Source: Nocardia sp. CDC159 (GTDB lineage: Bacteria > Actinomycetota > Actinomycetes > Mycobacteriales > Mycobacteriaceae). Taken from it: a stretch of DNA of 64,000 bases. The position numbers and the translations under genes were made by a program. Each line of letters starts with the position of its first letter. Position 1 is the stretch's first letter. The notes beneath the pieces were generated by a model. That model was given only the letters and a program-made list of their open reading frames with translations, ran no database searches and was not told where the DNA came from. Shown here one piece after another: positions 8,467 to 18,108 of the stretch. Where the stretch lies: contig NZ_JAMRXH010000007.1 of the NCBI RefSeq assembly GCF_023740735.1, positions 1 through 64,000 on the forward strand. The letters are read 5' to 3'.

Positions 8467-9477
8467 TCAACCACGATACGTGAGCGTGGTCATCCGGCGG
8501 CAGCAGTCGATCAACGCGAGATCGAATTCGTCCAGTGCCGGACCGGCTTTCGCGATCGCCAGCGCCGCCGCCTGAATCACCAGCGCCCGCGCCGGGACGT
8601 CCAGCGCCTCCCACACGTCGCCGTCCCGCGGCACGGCCCGGCCGCCCGCGCTCCGATAGGCCGTCAGGAAGCGTTGCCACGCAACCGGATCCAGGATGCC
8701 CGCGGCGAAGAACGCGGCGGGGCGGGCCAGATCCCAGACGGGATCGCCCAGTCCCAGATCATCGACGTCGACCAGCCGCCATTCGCCGAGTGCGCTCGGG
8801 CGGATCAGCTGGCCGAGGTGGAAATCGCCGTGCACCAGGGTTTTCGGGGCCTGAGTGAGCGGGGGCAGGGTGGCGTAGGCCCGCAGCACCACCTCGGCGG
8901 CGGAGCGATGTTCGGATGCGTGCGCCCGCAATCGAGCCAGCGCGCGCCGGACACGCGCCGGACCGCCCGCTACCGGCAGCTCGATGTGGGCGCGCGGGTG
9001 CGGTAGCGGCTCGGTGGCTGGACCACTGGCCGTGGGGTGCCTGTCCTCGGTGCGCAGGCCCGATGCCGCGCCGTTCGACCGCCCGGAGTCGTCCCCCGGC
9101 GGTGCGCTCGTGACCGAGTGCAGCCGCGCCAGCAGCTCCGCCGCCTGCTCCCAGGGCGCGGCATCCGGCTCGTCGGGGTCCACCGGCCGCCCGTACGGCC
9201 ATGCCGTGATCGGCCGCCCCGCGCCGATGCGGTACAGATTGTCGCCGATCGCGATGGGCGCCAGCAGGATCCGCCCTGACCCCGGATCGGCGGCGAGCCC
9301 CAGCCGGGCGCGCAGTGCCGCCGCGTCGGTATCGGCGGGATGCGCCTTGACCACTATTTCGCCGATGCGAACCACCACGGCGTCCTCGCGATCGGACAGC
9401 ACCTCGGGTTCACCCCGGCCCCCGGCTTCCCGCGCGGCTCGCACCAGCGCGGTCCACAGGTCATCTTCAGTAGTCAT
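8467..9477 (-). CDS. Aminoglycoside-phosphotransferase-fold kinase
   Basis: The 336-residue protein has the APH/choline-kinase fold. The catalytic loop HGDFHLGQL lies near 215, and the metal-binding segment VDVDDLGLGDPVWDLA follows it. Both the catalytic Asp and the metal Asp are present, so phosphotransfer is plausible. The substrate is not predictable. A Ser/Gly/Asp-rich insert around residues 128-155 separates the lobes. It lies between glpX and the zinc-ribbon gene on the same strand. Confidence 0.85.
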   Translation of the reverse strand: MTTEDDLWTALVRAAREAGGRGEPEVLSDREDAVVVRIGEIVVKAHPADTDAAALRARLGLAADPGSGRILLAPIAIGDNLYRIGAGRPITAWPYGRPVDPDEPDAAPWEQAAELLARLHSVTSAPPGDDSGRSNGAASGLRTEDRHPTASGPATEPLPHPRAHIELPVAGGPARVRRALARLRAHASEHRSAAEVVLRAYATLPPLTQAPKTLVHGDFHLGQLIRPSALGEWRLVDVDDLGLGDPVWDLARPAAFFAAGILDPVAWQRFLTAYRSAGGRAVPRDGDVWEALDVPARALVIQAAALAIAKAGPALDEFDLALIDCCRRMTTLTYRG

Positions 9478-9536
9478 CGGTCCCGCACATTACGAACAAG
9501 TACTGCGCCCGGTGGACCCGGGTGTCTCGGGCCGAC

Positions 9537-9551
9537 CCGCAAGGGTTGCGG
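9537..9551 (-). terminator. Short hairpin downstream of glpX
   Basis: CCGCAA (9537-9542) and TTGCGG (9546-9551) form a compact stem in the 130-bp gap between glpX and the kinase gene. It is weak, and a second imperfect stem around 9570-9595 may contribute. Confidence 0.35.
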
Positions 9552-9607
9552 TCACGAGGCCGCGAATCCGCCGGAGCGAAGCGGAGGCCGAATTGCGGAG
9601 GCCAAAA

Positions 9608-10651
9608 TTACGGCAGCGGTGGGACGGCGTGCTCGTCGCCGACGAAGTCGACCGAGGAGTACTCGCGCAGCTTGGTCAGCCGGTGGTAGGAGTCGATCAT
9701 CCGGACGGTGCCGGACTTGGAGCGCATCACGATCGACTGGGTGTACGCGCCGCCGCCGTAGTAGCGCACGCCCTTGAGCAGTTCGCCGTCGGTGACGCCG
9801 GTGGCGCTGAAGAAGACGTTCTCGCCGGAGACCAGATCTTCGGTGCCCAGGATGCGGTCCAGGTCGTGACCCGCGTCGATGGCCTTCTGCCGTTCCTCGT
9901 CGTCCTTCGGCGCGAGCTTGCCCTGCAGCGCGCCGCCCAGGCAGCGCATGGCGGCCGCGGCGATGATGCCCTCGGGCGTGCCGCCGATGCCGATCAGCAC
10001 GTCGGTGCCGGACTCGGGGCGGGCGCAGGCGATGGCCCCGGCCACATCGCCGTCGGAGATCAGGCGGATGCGGGCGCCCGCATCGCGAACCTCCTGGATG
10101 TGCCGGCCGTGGCGGGGCCGGTCGAGAATACAGACGGTCAGATCGGAGACCGAGGAGTTCTTGGCCTTGGCGACCCGGCGCAGGTTCTCCGCGATCGGCG
10201 CGGACAGGTCGATCACATCGGCGGCCTCCGGGCCGACCGCGATCTTCTCCATGTAGAACACCGCCGAGGGATCGAACATCGCGCCCCGCTCGGCCACCGC
10301 GAGCACCGAGATGGCGCCGGGGGAACCCTTCGACATCAGGGTGGTGCCGTCGATCGGATCGACGGCGAAGTCGACCTCGGGGCCGGTGCCGTCGCCGACG
10401 AGTTCGCCGTTGTACAGCATCGGCGCCTCGTCCTTCTCGCCCTCGCCGATGACGACGATGCCGCGCATCGACACCGAGGCCACCAGCTGGCGCATGGCGT
10501 CGACGGCCGCGCCGTCGCCGCCCTCCTTGTCGCCCCGGCCGACCCAGCGCCCGGCAGCCATCGCCCCCGCCTCGGTCACCCGGACCAGCTCCATGGCGAG
10601 GTTGCGGTCCGGTGCCTCGCGGCGGCTGGGTGCGGGCGTGGATGCCGTCAT
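9608..10651 (-). CDS. glpX: Class II fructose-1,6-bisphosphatase
   Basis: The 347-residue GlpX-type phosphatase hydrolyses fructose-1,6-bisphosphate in gluconeogenesis. The metal-binding motif DPIDGTT lies near residue 98 in [14 protein letters not shown], and the conserved [12 protein letters not shown] and GIGGTPEG blocks are intact. Mycobacteria rely on this enzyme type. GGAGG lies 7 nt before the ATG. It is divergent from a DUF4245 gene, the same arrangement as Rv1099c/Rv1100. Confidence 0.97.
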   Translation of the reverse strand: MTASTPAPSRREAPDRNLAMELVRVTEAGAMAAGRWVGRGDKEGGDGAAVDAMRQLVASVSMRGIVVIGEGEKDEAPMLYNGELVGDGTGPEVDFAVDPIDGTTLMSKGSPGAISVLAVAERGAMFDPSAVFYMEKIAVGPEAADVIDLSAPIAENLRRVAKAKNSSVSDLTVCILDRPRHGRHIQEVRDAGARIRLISDGDVAGAIACARPESGTDVLIGIGGTPEGIIAAAAMRCLGGALQGKLAPKDDEERQKAIDAGHDLDRILGTEDLVSGENVFFSATGVTDGELLKGVRYYGGGAYTQSIVMRSKSGTVRMIDSYHRLTKLREYSSVDFVGDEHAVPPLP

Positions 10652-10813
10652 TACGGTGCCTCCTCAGATCGTCTACTGCTGGGTAAATTGTCGCAGAATG
10701 CTTCCCCTCGCCATTCAGGTACCGCCGTTCCATTTCCGTATGGAGAGGGTGCCGATGATCACAGCCGGGTGGTCCCCGGCAAACCCCGCCGTCGGGCTGT
10801 GGATACTTGGGGC

Positions 10814-11377
10814 GTGTCTTCCAAGCCGCGGATCCTCAACGACTACAAGGACCTGTTCTGGTCTCTGATTCCGCTGGTGTTGATCTGCGTGGTGTTCGCG
10901 GCGGTCGCCCAACAGTGCAGCGTCTCGACGAACGGGCCCACCCCGGGCAAGGTCCCGGACTTCGACCTGCACGACGCCCTGCGCGACGACGCCCGCACGC
11001 TGCCCTTCCCGATCCGCGAACCCAGCCTCCCGGCGGACTGGCGGCCGAATTCGGGCAGTCGCGACACGGTCACCGGCACCGGCGGGGGAGCGGTCAGCAC
11101 GGTCGGCTTCCTCACCCCGCAGGGCACCTACATGCAGCTGACCCAGTCCAACGCGACCGTCGAGGCCCTGGCCAACCACATCGAGAAGACCCGCACCCCC
11201 AGCGGCACCCAGAAGGTCGCCGATCAGGTCTGGACCGTCTATCACGTCCAGGGCAGCGAACCGGCCTGGATCACCGACCTCGGCCCGGTCCGTCTGCTGG
11301 TCAAGGGCGCGGGCAATCAGGCCGCCTACACCACCCTCGCCGCCGCGGCCACCGCGGCGCAGCCGATCCGGCCCTGA
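10814..11377 (+). CDS. DUF4245 membrane-anchored protein (Rv1100-like)
   Basis: The 187-residue protein has a cytoplasmic start (SSKPRILNDYKDLFWS), one transmembrane helix (about 14-34) and an extracytoplasmic domain with a conserved PxxLPxxWxPNS segment and a final LVKGAG region. This matches the actinobacterial DUF4245 family, always near glpX in relatives. No function is established. The GTG at 10814 is chosen because the conserved N-terminus starts there. The frame is open far upstream but that part is shadow. Confidence 0.85.
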   Translation: MSSKPRILNDYKDLFWSLIPLVLICVVFAAVAQQCSVSTNGPTPGKVPDFDLHDALRDDARTLPFPIREPSLPADWRPNSGSRDTVTGTGGGAVSTVGFLTPQGTYMQLTQSNATVEALANHIEKTRTPSGTQKVADQVWTVYHVQGSEPAWITDLGPVRLLVKGAGNQAAYTTLAAAATAAQPIRP

Positions 11378-11444
11378 GCCGCCCCGACTTGTCGGTGGTC
11401 CCCCTTAAGCTGAGGCCACTATCCGAAGCCATGAGGGGGAGACC

Positions 11445-11993
11445 ATGGACGTCGACTGGCCCACGCAACTCGCCGACCAACTCGATTGGCACTGGCACAA
11501 CCAGATGCGGCCCCGATTCGAGGGTTTGACGGATGCCGAATATTTCTGGGAGCCCGTCCCCGACTGCTGGTCGGTGCGCCCGCGCGCGGCCGACGACCAG
11601 CCGGGCGTCGGACCCTTCACCGTCGATTTCGCCTTTCCCGCACCGGATCCCGCGCCGGTCACCACAATTTCCTGGCGGCTCGCCCATATCATCGTCGGGG
11701 TCTTCGGCATGCGGACGGCCACCCATTTCGGCGGCCCACCCGTGTCCTACGACACCTATCCCTATGCCGGAACGGCCGCGGCGGCGCTGGATCAACTCGA
11801 CCAGGGCTACGCGCTGTGGTCGGCGGGCGTGCGGGGATTGCGTCCGGAGGATCTGGCCCGCCCCTGCGGCCCGGCCGAGGGCAATTACGCCGACCGCCCG
11901 CTCGCGATGCTGATTCTGCACATCAATCGGGAGGCCATCCACCACGGCGCGGAGATCGCCCTTTTGCGCGATCTCTATCTACACCGGTCCTGA
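11445..11993 (+). CDS. DinB-fold protein
   Basis: The 182-residue four-helix DinB-like protein starts with WPTQLADQLDWHWHN. A conserved HIIVGVFG helix is mid-protein, and HINREAIHHGAEIALLRDLY is at the C-terminus. The His residues near 19, 85 and 163-167 are placed as in metal-binding DinB/MST family members, which often act as thiol-dependent transferases in mycothiol-producing bacteria. The substrate is unknown. GGGGGAG precedes the ATG by about 4 nt. Confidence 0.8.
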   Translation: MDVDWPTQLADQLDWHWHNQMRPRFEGLTDAEYFWEPVPDCWSVRPRAADDQPGVGPFTVDFAFPAPDPAPVTTISWRLAHIIVGVFGMRTATHFGGPPVSYDTYPYAGTAAAALDQLDQGYALWSAGVRGLRPEDLARPCGPAEGNYADRPLAMLILHINREAIHHGAEIALLRDLYLHRS

Positions 11994-12055
11994 AGCGGCG
12001 TTGGGTATGCGTTGATCCCGGCCGCGCTCTGCCGGGATTCGGTTACGGTTAGCGG

Positions 12056-12952
12056 GTGGATCGCGCGGACTTCGGTTGGCTCGAGGAGGCATTGGGGCAG
12101 CCGGTCGGTGACGCGACGGCCGCCGAGTGGGGGATCGCGAACGGCACCGAGATCGTGACGTTGCTGGACGGCACGCGAGTCGCCGTGCAGCGGTATCGCA
12201 GACGGGCGGATGCCGAGCGGCGCATGCGGATTCTGGCCGCCCTGCGAGAACCGGCCGCCGCCAAGGCGATTCCGATCCAGTCGATCCGCTCGGCCGATCC
12301 GGCGGCCGAGCCACCCTGGATCGCCTTCGAGGAGTTACCGGGCACACCGGCCGCTGCCGAAGTCACCCCCGCCAGTCCGCAATTTCCCGAGCTGGCTCAC
12401 GAAATGGGTCAGTTGCTGGCCGATTTCTCCGGATTGCATTGCCCGGATCTGGAACTCGACGACTCGTGGGCGCGCCCGCGCTATCTGGCCGCCCGCGCCG
12501 ATGCCTGGGCCGAATGCCTCGCCCCGGTCCTGACCGCGAACCAGATCACCGCGATCGAGGACGTGCTCGACGACCTGCCCGACCTGTTCGAAGGCCGCCC
12601 CGCGGTCCTGGCGCACGGTGAGTTCGTCCCCGCCAATGTGCTCGTCGAGGGCACGAAGGTCACCGGCCTGCTCGAGCTCGACTCCGTCCGCCTGGCCGAT
12701 CCGCTCTTCGACGTCGCCTGGTGGGGCTGGTCGGTGAGTCTCGCGGGCCCGGAGGTGATGACCGACGCCTGGCCCGCCTTCCTGCAGGGCGCGGGCATGG
12801 ACCCGGCCGATCTCACCCTCGCCGAACGGGTTCGGTACCTGCAGCTGATCCGCATGCTGGAGATGCTGGCCGACCACGATCTCGCCCCGGACCTGTGGCG
12901 CACCGTGCACGAACGCCTGTCCCGCACGCTGGCCGCGATCAGCGGTGACTGA
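12056..12952 (+). CDS. APH-fold protein with altered catalytic motif
   Basis: The 298-residue APH/kinase-like protein carries HGEFVPANVLVEG near residue 188 where active kinases have HGDxxxxN, so the catalytic Asp is Glu. The following metal motif reads LELDSVRLADPLFDVAWW. The rest of the C-lobe is normal. The change suggests altered or lost phosphotransfer. The GTG start is the first in frame after the spacer. It converges on the exonuclease VII genes with 18 bp between stops. Confidence 0.75.
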   Translation: MDRADFGWLEEALGQPVGDATAAEWGIANGTEIVTLLDGTRVAVQRYRRRADAERRMRILAALREPAAAKAIPIQSIRSADPAAEPPWIAFEELPGTPAAAEVTPASPQFPELAHEMGQLLADFSGLHCPDLELDDSWARPRYLAARADAWAECLAPVLTANQITAIEDVLDDLPDLFEGRPAVLAHGEFVPANVLVEGTKVTGLLELDSVRLADPLFDVAWWGWSVSLAGPEVMTDAWPAFLQGAGMDPADLTLAERVRYLQLIRMLEMLADHDLAPDLWRTVHERLSRTLAAISGD

Positions 12953-12970
12953 CGACCGCGACCCGGCGGA

Positions 12971-13201
12971 TCATCGATCGCTCCCGGCGTCGCGCCGGGA
13001 GATCGCGTCCTCGACCCGCTTGCGCGCTCCCGCCAGATGCTCCTCGCAGCGATTGGCCAGCGCCTCGCCACGCTCCCACAGCGCCAGCGAATCGTCGAGG
13101 TCCATGCCGCCCTGCTCCAGCATCTTCACGACATTGACCAGCTCGTCGCGGGCGCGTTCGTAACCGAAGGTCGCGATCTCGGCGAGGTCATCGTCGCTCA
13201 T
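12971..13201 (-). CDS. xseB: Exodeoxyribonuclease VII small subunit
   Basis: The 76-residue helical protein has the family core [20 protein letters not shown] followed by [22 protein letters not shown]. It binds the XseA large subunit to form the processive single-strand nuclease that degrades DNA to short oligonucleotides. It overlaps the end of xseA by 14 bp, so translation is probably coupled. Gene order matches Rv1107c-Rv1108c. Confidence 0.95.
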   Translation of the reverse strand: MSDDDLAEIATFGYERARDELVNVVKMLEQGGMDLDDSLALWERGEALANRCEEHLAGARKRVEDAISRRDAGSDR

Positions 13202-14504
13202 CGGCGGACTCCTTCTGCGAGTGAGTGCTTATCGGCTGACTGCCGAGCGTGGCGGCGGTGACCGCGCCGTCGGCGACCCGGATGCGCAGCTGGCTGCCGG
13301 GCGGGGCGTCGGCGACCGTGCGGATCACATGCCGCTCCTTACCCGAAACCCGTTGCACCACAGCGTATCCGCGCGCCAGTGTGGCGGCCGGGCCGACCGC
13401 GGTGAGCTTGTCGAGCAGGTGCCGGGTGGTGGTCGACTGGGTGGTGAGGATGTGGCCGACGGCCCGGCGCGCCGCGGTGCGCAGCCGCTCGGCCTCGTCG
13501 TAGCGCTGATCCAGCAGTCGCAGCGGCTCCGCCAGCACCGGCCGGGAACGCAGCTGCGCCAGCGCGCGGGCCTCGCGCTCCACCCAGCCCCGCAGCGCCG
13601 CGGCCGAGCGCTCGCGCTGCTCGCGGATCAGGGCGAGTTCGGCGGCGGCATCGGGGACGATGCGCTTGGCGGCATCGGTCGGGGTCGCCGCGCGCAGGTC
13701 GGCGACGTAATCGCTGAGCGGATTGTCCGGCTCGTGGCCGATGGCGCTCACGATCGGGGTGGTCGCGGCCACGATCGCGCGGCACAGCGTCTCGTCGGAG
13801 AACGGCAGCAGATCCTCCACGCTGCCGCCGCCGCGGGCCAGCACGATCACCTCGACCTCCGGATTGCGGTCGAGCTCGGCCAGCGCCTCCAGCATCTGTG
13901 GCACCGCGGTCGGGCCCTGCACGGCGGTGTTGCGCACCTCGAACCGCACCGCGGGCCAGCGGCTGCGGGCCACGGTCAGCACATCGTGTTCGGCCGCACT
14001 CGCCCGCCCGGTGATCAGGCCGATGGTCTTGGGCAGGAACGGAATCGGGCGCTTGAGGCGGGGATCGAACAGGCCCTCGGCGGCCAGCAGCGCCTTCAGC
14101 CGCTCGATGCGGGCCAGCAACTCGCCGATGCCCACCGGGCGAATCTCGGTGACCCGCAGCGAAATCGTGCCGCGCCCGGTGAAGTACGACAGCTTGCCGT
14201 ACACCACCACCCGGCTGCCCTCCTGCAGCGGCACGGCCGCCGCGCGCAACAGCTCCGACTCGCACGTGACCGACAGCGACATATCGGCGGCCGGATCGCG
14301 CAGCACCAGAAACGCCGTGCGCGCACCCGGGCGCAGGTTGATCTGGGTGATCTGGCCCTCGACCCAAACGCTGCCGAGCCGATCGATCCACTGTGCGACC
14401 TTGACGGCGATACTGCGGACCGGCCACGGGTTCTCGGGCGTACTCGCGGGTCGGCCGGGCGCATCGGCCCGGCCGGTCGGCGACTGATTGCTGGGTTCGG
14501 TCAC
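13188..14504 (-). CDS. xseA: Exodeoxyribonuclease VII large subunit
   Basis: The 438-residue large subunit has an N-terminal OB-fold for single-stranded DNA (about 45-130), a catalytic core with the conserved [13 protein letters not shown] and the [16 protein letters not shown] block (about 225-245), then a long coiled coil (about 270-370). It acts in mismatch and recombination repair. GTG 14504 overlaps the upstream gene's stop (GTGA), and the 3' end overlaps xseB, so these three genes form one translationally coupled unit. Confidence 0.96.
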   Translation of the reverse strand: MTEPSNQSPTGRADAPGRPASTPENPWPVRSIAVKVAQWIDRLGSVWVEGQITQINLRPGARTAFLVLRDPAADMSLSVTCESELLRAAAVPLQEGSRVVVYGKLSYFTGRGTISLRVTEIRPVGIGELLARIERLKALLAAEGLFDPRLKRPIPFLPKTIGLITGRASAAEHDVLTVARSRWPAVRFEVRNTAVQGPTAVPQMLEALAELDRNPEVEVIVLARGGGSVEDLLPFSDETLCRAIVAATTPIVSAIGHEPDNPLSDYVADLRAATPTDAAKRIVPDAAAELALIREQRERSAAALRGWVEREARALAQLRSRPVLAEPLRLLDQRYDEAERLRTAARRAVGHILTTQSTTTRHLLDKLTAVGPAATLARGYAVVQRVSGKERHVIRTVADAPPGSQLRIRVADGAVTAATLGSQPISTHSQKESADERR

Positions 14505-15208
14505 TTGGCCTGCACTGTGGCGATCCGATTCGTCAGCATGGTCACGAAGGGCGCGCGATTGCGGGTCTCGAGCTCGTAGTCGAGCAGGGCGGCGAGGTCG
14601 TCGAGGGTCAGCACGCGCAGGCGGGCACGCAGCTGGGCCAGGGTCATGGTGGCGTAGTCGTAGCGGACGGCGACCTCGGGTTCGGAAGGCGCTGTCGCGG
14701 CGGGGGTCTCCTCGCGATCCGCACCGGGCTCCGGGGCGTCCGCGGCCTGTTCCGGCTCGGCGGCGGTTTCCGCGGTGGTCGGCTGCGGTGCGGTGAAGTT
14801 GCTTTCGGGCGCGGGCGGGCGCGGGGTGGCATCGCTTTCCGCGGCGGGCGGCTGGGGTGCGGTGAAGGTGGATTCGGCCGGAGCGGGATCGGGTTCGCCA
14901 TAAAGATCGAAACGGCTCATCCGGTTCGGTTGCGGCTGGATACCGAACGTTTGCTCATCGGTCTCGTCCTCGTCGAAAGTTGCCCATTCCGGCTGTTCGA
15001 CGGGACGGTTGGCCAGGCGATCGAATACGGCGTCGCCCTTCAATGCCAGGCTGGTCACGAACTGCTGTGCGTGCATGGTGGTCTGCAGCAGCTGACTGAT
15101 GGCGGTGATCGGGAAATTCATTGCGACCGTGGGTAGCCGACGAGTTTCCTCTATCGCGTAAACGGCGGCACCGGCGGCAACCCGGGCGATGAACGGGGGT
15201 CGAAACAT
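14501..15208 (-). CDS. Rv1109c-like protein, possibly lipid-droplet associated
   Basis: The 235-residue protein has a conserved N-terminal half ([23 protein letters not shown], then a helix with [21 protein letters not shown]). An acidic Pro/Ala/Glu-rich linker (about 95-175) follows, and then a C-terminal helical segment ([23 protein letters not shown]) resembling a short helix-hairpin. Database relatives are, from memory, sometimes named lipid-droplet-associated; I cannot confirm this. ATG 15208 gives the conserved MFRPP start, and 15214 is two codons upstream. Its end overlaps xseA by 4 bp. Confidence 0.75.
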   Translation of the reverse strand: MFRPPFIARVAAGAAVYAIEETRRLPTVAMNFPITAISQLLQTTMHAQQFVTSLALKGDAVFDRLANRPVEQPEWATFDEDETDEQTFGIQPQPNRMSRFDLYGEPDPAPAESTFTAPQPPAAESDATPRPPAPESNFTAPQPTTAETAAEPEQAADAPEPGADREETPAATAPSEPEVAVRYDYATMTLAQLRARLRVLTLDDLAALLDYELETRNRAPFVTMLTNRIATVQAK

Positions 15209-15373
15209 GGACATAGCCTGCCCGAAACGCGGTGCGATGCAAAGAGGAAGATATAGCCCCCGGCCCCTGCGCCCCCGCGCGTTTCCGGCCATACGAGTCA
15301 GGTGCCCCTCAGGTTGCTCGCGAAATCGGTTGTTCCGTTTGTCGAGGATATATGGGCCGCGCCGGGTGGTGTG

Positions 15374-15400
15374 CGGGCGGCCACTCGAGGTGGCCGCCCG
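15374..15400 (+). promoter_or_regulatory. 11-bp perfect hairpin in the ispH leader
   Basis: CGGGCGGCCAC (15374-15384) pairs with GTGGCCGCCCG (15390-15400) around a 5-nt loop, 26 nt before the ispH ATG. It is a leader stem-loop, perhaps affecting translation or stability. Confidence 0.5.
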
Positions 15401-15425
15401 GGCCGGTACACGTAAGCTTGGAGCC

Positions 15426-16430
15426 ATGTCGTCGGCTATCCCCTTGAACGTCGGAATCGCGCGGTCGCCCGAGTCCGCTGTGACCGGTGCCACGAAGCGG
15501 GTGCTGCTCGCCGAGCCGCGTGGTTACTGCGCGGGCGTGGACCGGGCGGTGGAGACCGTGGAGCGCACGCTGGAGAAGCACGGCGCCCCGATCTACGTGC
15601 GCAAGGAGATCGTGCACAACCGCCACGTGGTCGAGACGCTACGCGAGCGCGGCGTGGTGTTCGTCGACGATACCGACGAGGTGCCCGAGGGTGCGGTCGT
15701 GGTGTTCTCCGCGCACGGGGTCTCGCCCGCGGTGCACGAGGCCGCGGCCGCGCGCAATCTGCACACCATCGACGCCACCTGCCCGCTGGTGACCAAGGTG
15801 CACCAGGAGGCCAAGCGCTTCGCCCGCGACGACTACGACATCCTGCTGATCGGCCACGAGGGTCACGAGGAGGTCGAGGGCACCGCTGGCGAGGCCCCCG
15901 ACCACGTGCAGCTGGTGGACGGCCCCGACTCGGTCGAGAACGTCACCGTCCGCGACGAGAACAAGGTGATCTGGCTCTCCCAGACCACCCTGTCGGTGGA
16001 CGAGACCATGGAAACCGTCCAGCGCCTGCGTGAGCGCTTCCCCAATCTGCAGGACCCGCCCAGTGACGACATCTGCTACGCCACCTCCAACCGCCAGACC
16101 GCGGTCAAGGCCATGGCCCCCGCCTGCGATCTGGTGATCGTCGTCGGGTCGCGCAACTCCTCCAACTCCAAGCGGCTGGTCGAGGTCGCCCTCGGTGCGG
16201 GCGCCAAGGCCGCCTATCTGGTCGACTTCGCCCGCGAGGTCGATCCCGCCTGGTTCGAGGGCGTCCGGACGGTCGGCGTGACCTCCGGGGCCTCGGTCCC
16301 CGAGATCCTCGTCCGCGGCGTCCTGGACCTCCTCGCCGACCACGGCTACGCCGACGTACAACCGGTGACCACCGCCAACGAAACCCTGGTCTTCTCCCTT
16401 CCCCGCGAACTGCGCGCCGCCCGCCGCTGA
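15426..16430 (+). CDS. ispH: 4-hydroxy-3-methylbut-2-enyl diphosphate reductase
   Basis: The 334-residue IspH/LytB enzyme performs the last step of the MEP isoprenoid pathway, reducing HMBPP to IPP and DMAPP with an iron-sulfur cluster. The three cluster cysteines are C35 (PRGYCAG), C119 (DATCPLV) and C217 ([11 protein letters not shown]). The conserved [11 protein letters not shown] and [11 protein letters not shown] motifs are intact. A 20-residue N-terminal extension is usual in actinobacteria. GGAG lies only 2 nt before the ATG. It is divergent from the xse cluster, as for lytB2 in mycobacteria. Confidence 0.97.
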   Translation: MSSAIPLNVGIARSPESAVTGATKRVLLAEPRGYCAGVDRAVETVERTLEKHGAPIYVRKEIVHNRHVVETLRERGVVFVDDTDEVPEGAVVVFSAHGVSPAVHEAAAARNLHTIDATCPLVTKVHQEAKRFARDDYDILLIGHEGHEEVEGTAGEAPDHVQLVDGPDSVENVTVRDENKVIWLSQTTLSVDETMETVQRLRERFPNLQDPPSDDICYATSNRQTAVKAMAPACDLVIVVGSRNSSNSKRLVEVALGAGAKAAYLVDFAREVDPAWFEGVRTVGVTSGASVPEILVRGVLDLLADHGYADVQPVTTANETLVFSLPRELRAARR

Positions 16431-16450
16431 CCGAGGCCGGGCGGCAGGCG

Positions 16451-17860
16451 TCAGCGCGGGCCCACCGTCGACTTGCGCATCCCGGAGTCGAAGATGTCGT
16501 TGGCGATGGCGAGGCCGAGCGGGAGGCCGCCGATCACCGGCCGCGGCGCGAAGTCGAACTCCCAGTGCACTCCGAGCCAGATCCGGCTGCGCCCGTTCTC
16601 GACGATCATCTGCCAGAGCCCGTCGGGGAAGTCGCGAACGTGCCGAGGGCGCACCGCGCCGGAGTTGTCCCTGGTGACCCCGTTCAACTCGTCGGAGACG
16701 AAGGTGAGCCCGTCCGCGAGGCGGTCCGGATTCATATCCTCGGCGGCGATGCCGTAGAACCGCCGGGTGATGTGCAGGGCGGCCGCTCCGAACGCCGCAT
16801 GTCCGGACGGGTAGGCGGGAAAGTTCGGGGTGAAGTTCCGATTCGCCGAATTGGACGCCGGTGACCCCAGAGGCAGCCAGTCGATCTGGGCATCGGTATC
16901 GATATCGTTGCCGCCCCGCTCGGCGGCCGGTCCCGTCGAGGGATCGTGTTCCCGGATACCGACGATCGGCCGCCACAGGTCGTGCCGGTACTTCTCCTCC
17001 CACGCCAGAATGCCCGCGTCGGCCATGGCGACATTGATCAGCGCGAACAGCCGGGCGTTGTCCTCGGTCGAATTGTTCCGGTGCGTGGCGATCTCGCGCA
17101 CGATCTGGTTGTAGAGCCGCGGCGGCGTCCCGATGCCGTTCGCCCCGTCGTAGGCCCAGAACACGCCGATGAGGGTCCGCTCCTCGGTCCGACGCCGCCG
17201 GTCGGGCGGCAGGCTCTCGACGAGAAAATCCGGCACGGTGGCCAGCAGTTCGGGTGCGATACCGGTGACACGGACGATCCGCAGCGCCTCCAGATATACC
17301 TGGTTGCCGCGCGGCGGATCCTCGTTGCGGTGCCGCCGCGTCGCGGAGAACAGCTTGGATCGCGCGCCGTAGAACGGGCCGTGGAAGCCCTGGCCCGGGT
17401 TGAACGGATCGACCCGGTGCCGGAAGCGCGCGGGCGAGGGACGGTATCCGGCGTCGCTCACGCCGGGATCGCCCGCGCGGTCCGCGAGAATCCGCTCGGC
17501 GACGAGCCTGCCGAAGCGCAGCCCGTCCGCCACGCCGGGACCACTCAGGCCCGGATAGGCCAGAGCCCGGTCGAAGGCCTCCGCCTGGCTCGGAAACAAG
17601 GCCCGCAGCGCGGCGTGCGCGGCGCCCGCCACCGCGGCGTCCGGGTCGGCCCCCGGCGGCGCCGGGGGCAGGTCCGGAAGATACGGGCGATACCTCGCGC
17701 TCGGACCGAGCGCCCCGATGTACCCGTCGTACATCGCCAACTGCACGATCGCCAATGCCCGCGCACTCAGCGGCGGCCCGGTCTGCTCTCCGGCCCCATT
17801 ACTGTGGCTGATCCGATTCGCTTCCAGCGCAACGGCGTTCCAGTACAGGATCGAATCCAT
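16451..17860 (-). CDS. Vanadium-haloperoxidase-like PAP2-fold protein
   Basis: The 469-residue protein contains the three vanadate/phosphate-binding clusters of the haloperoxidase/acid-phosphatase superfamily in order: K-x-R-H-D-L-W-R-P (near 300), YPSGHAAFG (near 362) and SRIWLGVHWEFD (near 432). Length fits bacterial vanadium-chloroperoxidase-like proteins rather than short PAP2 phosphatases. Without structural data halide oxidation and phosphatase activity cannot be told apart. The internal ATG at 17860 is chosen because GAGGGGGA stands just upstream. No signal peptide is evident. Confidence 0.8.
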   Translation of the reverse strand: MDSILYWNAVALEANRISHSNGAGEQTGPPLSARALAIVQLAMYDGYIGALGPSARYRPYLPDLPPAPPGADPDAAVAGAAHAALRALFPSQAEAFDRALAYPGLSGPGVADGLRFGRLVAERILADRAGDPGVSDAGYRPSPARFRHRVDPFNPGQGFHGPFYGARSKLFSATRRHRNEDPPRGNQVYLEALRIVRVTGIAPELLATVPDFLVESLPPDRRRRTEERTLIGVFWAYDGANGIGTPPRLYNQIVREIATHRNNSTEDNARLFALINVAMADAGILAWEEKYRHDLWRPIVGIREHDPSTGPAAERGGNDIDTDAQIDWLPLGSPASNSANRNFTPNFPAYPSGHAAFGAAALHITRRFYGIAAEDMNPDRLADGLTFVSDELNGVTRDNSGAVRPRHVRDFPDGLWQMIVENGRSRIWLGVHWEFDFAPRPVIGGLPLGLAIANDIFDSGMRKSTVGPR

Positions 17861-17995
17861 GAGTCCCCCTCGGATGCGTTTGCTCCAGTCCAGCATCCGC
17901 AGCCGCCGCGGCGCAGCCCGAAAATGCCGTGGCACCGCTGATCACGGCAGTAGCTGTAACGGGTTCGGGGGTGCTGCGATGTAACCGGTGTGGGT

Positions 17996-18030
17996 ACGGT
18001 GCCGGGCGTCGGTGGGCCGAACGGCACCGT
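17996..18030. repeat. Inverted repeat between the haloperoxidase-like and DUF6542 genes
   Basis: ACGGTGCCG (17996-18004) is repeated inverted as CGGCACCGT (18022-18030) with 17 nt between. It lies beyond the DUF6542 stop and upstream of the haloperoxidase-like gene, so it may be a terminator for the first or an operator for the second. The rest of the 248-bp gap (17861-18108) shows nothing I can name. Confidence 0.4.
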
Positions 18031-18108
18031 GGAACCGGGTGTGGGAAGAGGGGTCATCCGGCGCCGCGTGCCGCCCGGCGGGCAGTGCCGGTGCGGTGCG
18101 TCGGTGGT

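Noticed and set aside
8984..10813. N-terminal extension of the DUF4245 gene by about 600 codons
   Set aside because: The upstream part is antisense to the kinase and glpX genes; the conserved protein starts at GTG 10814.
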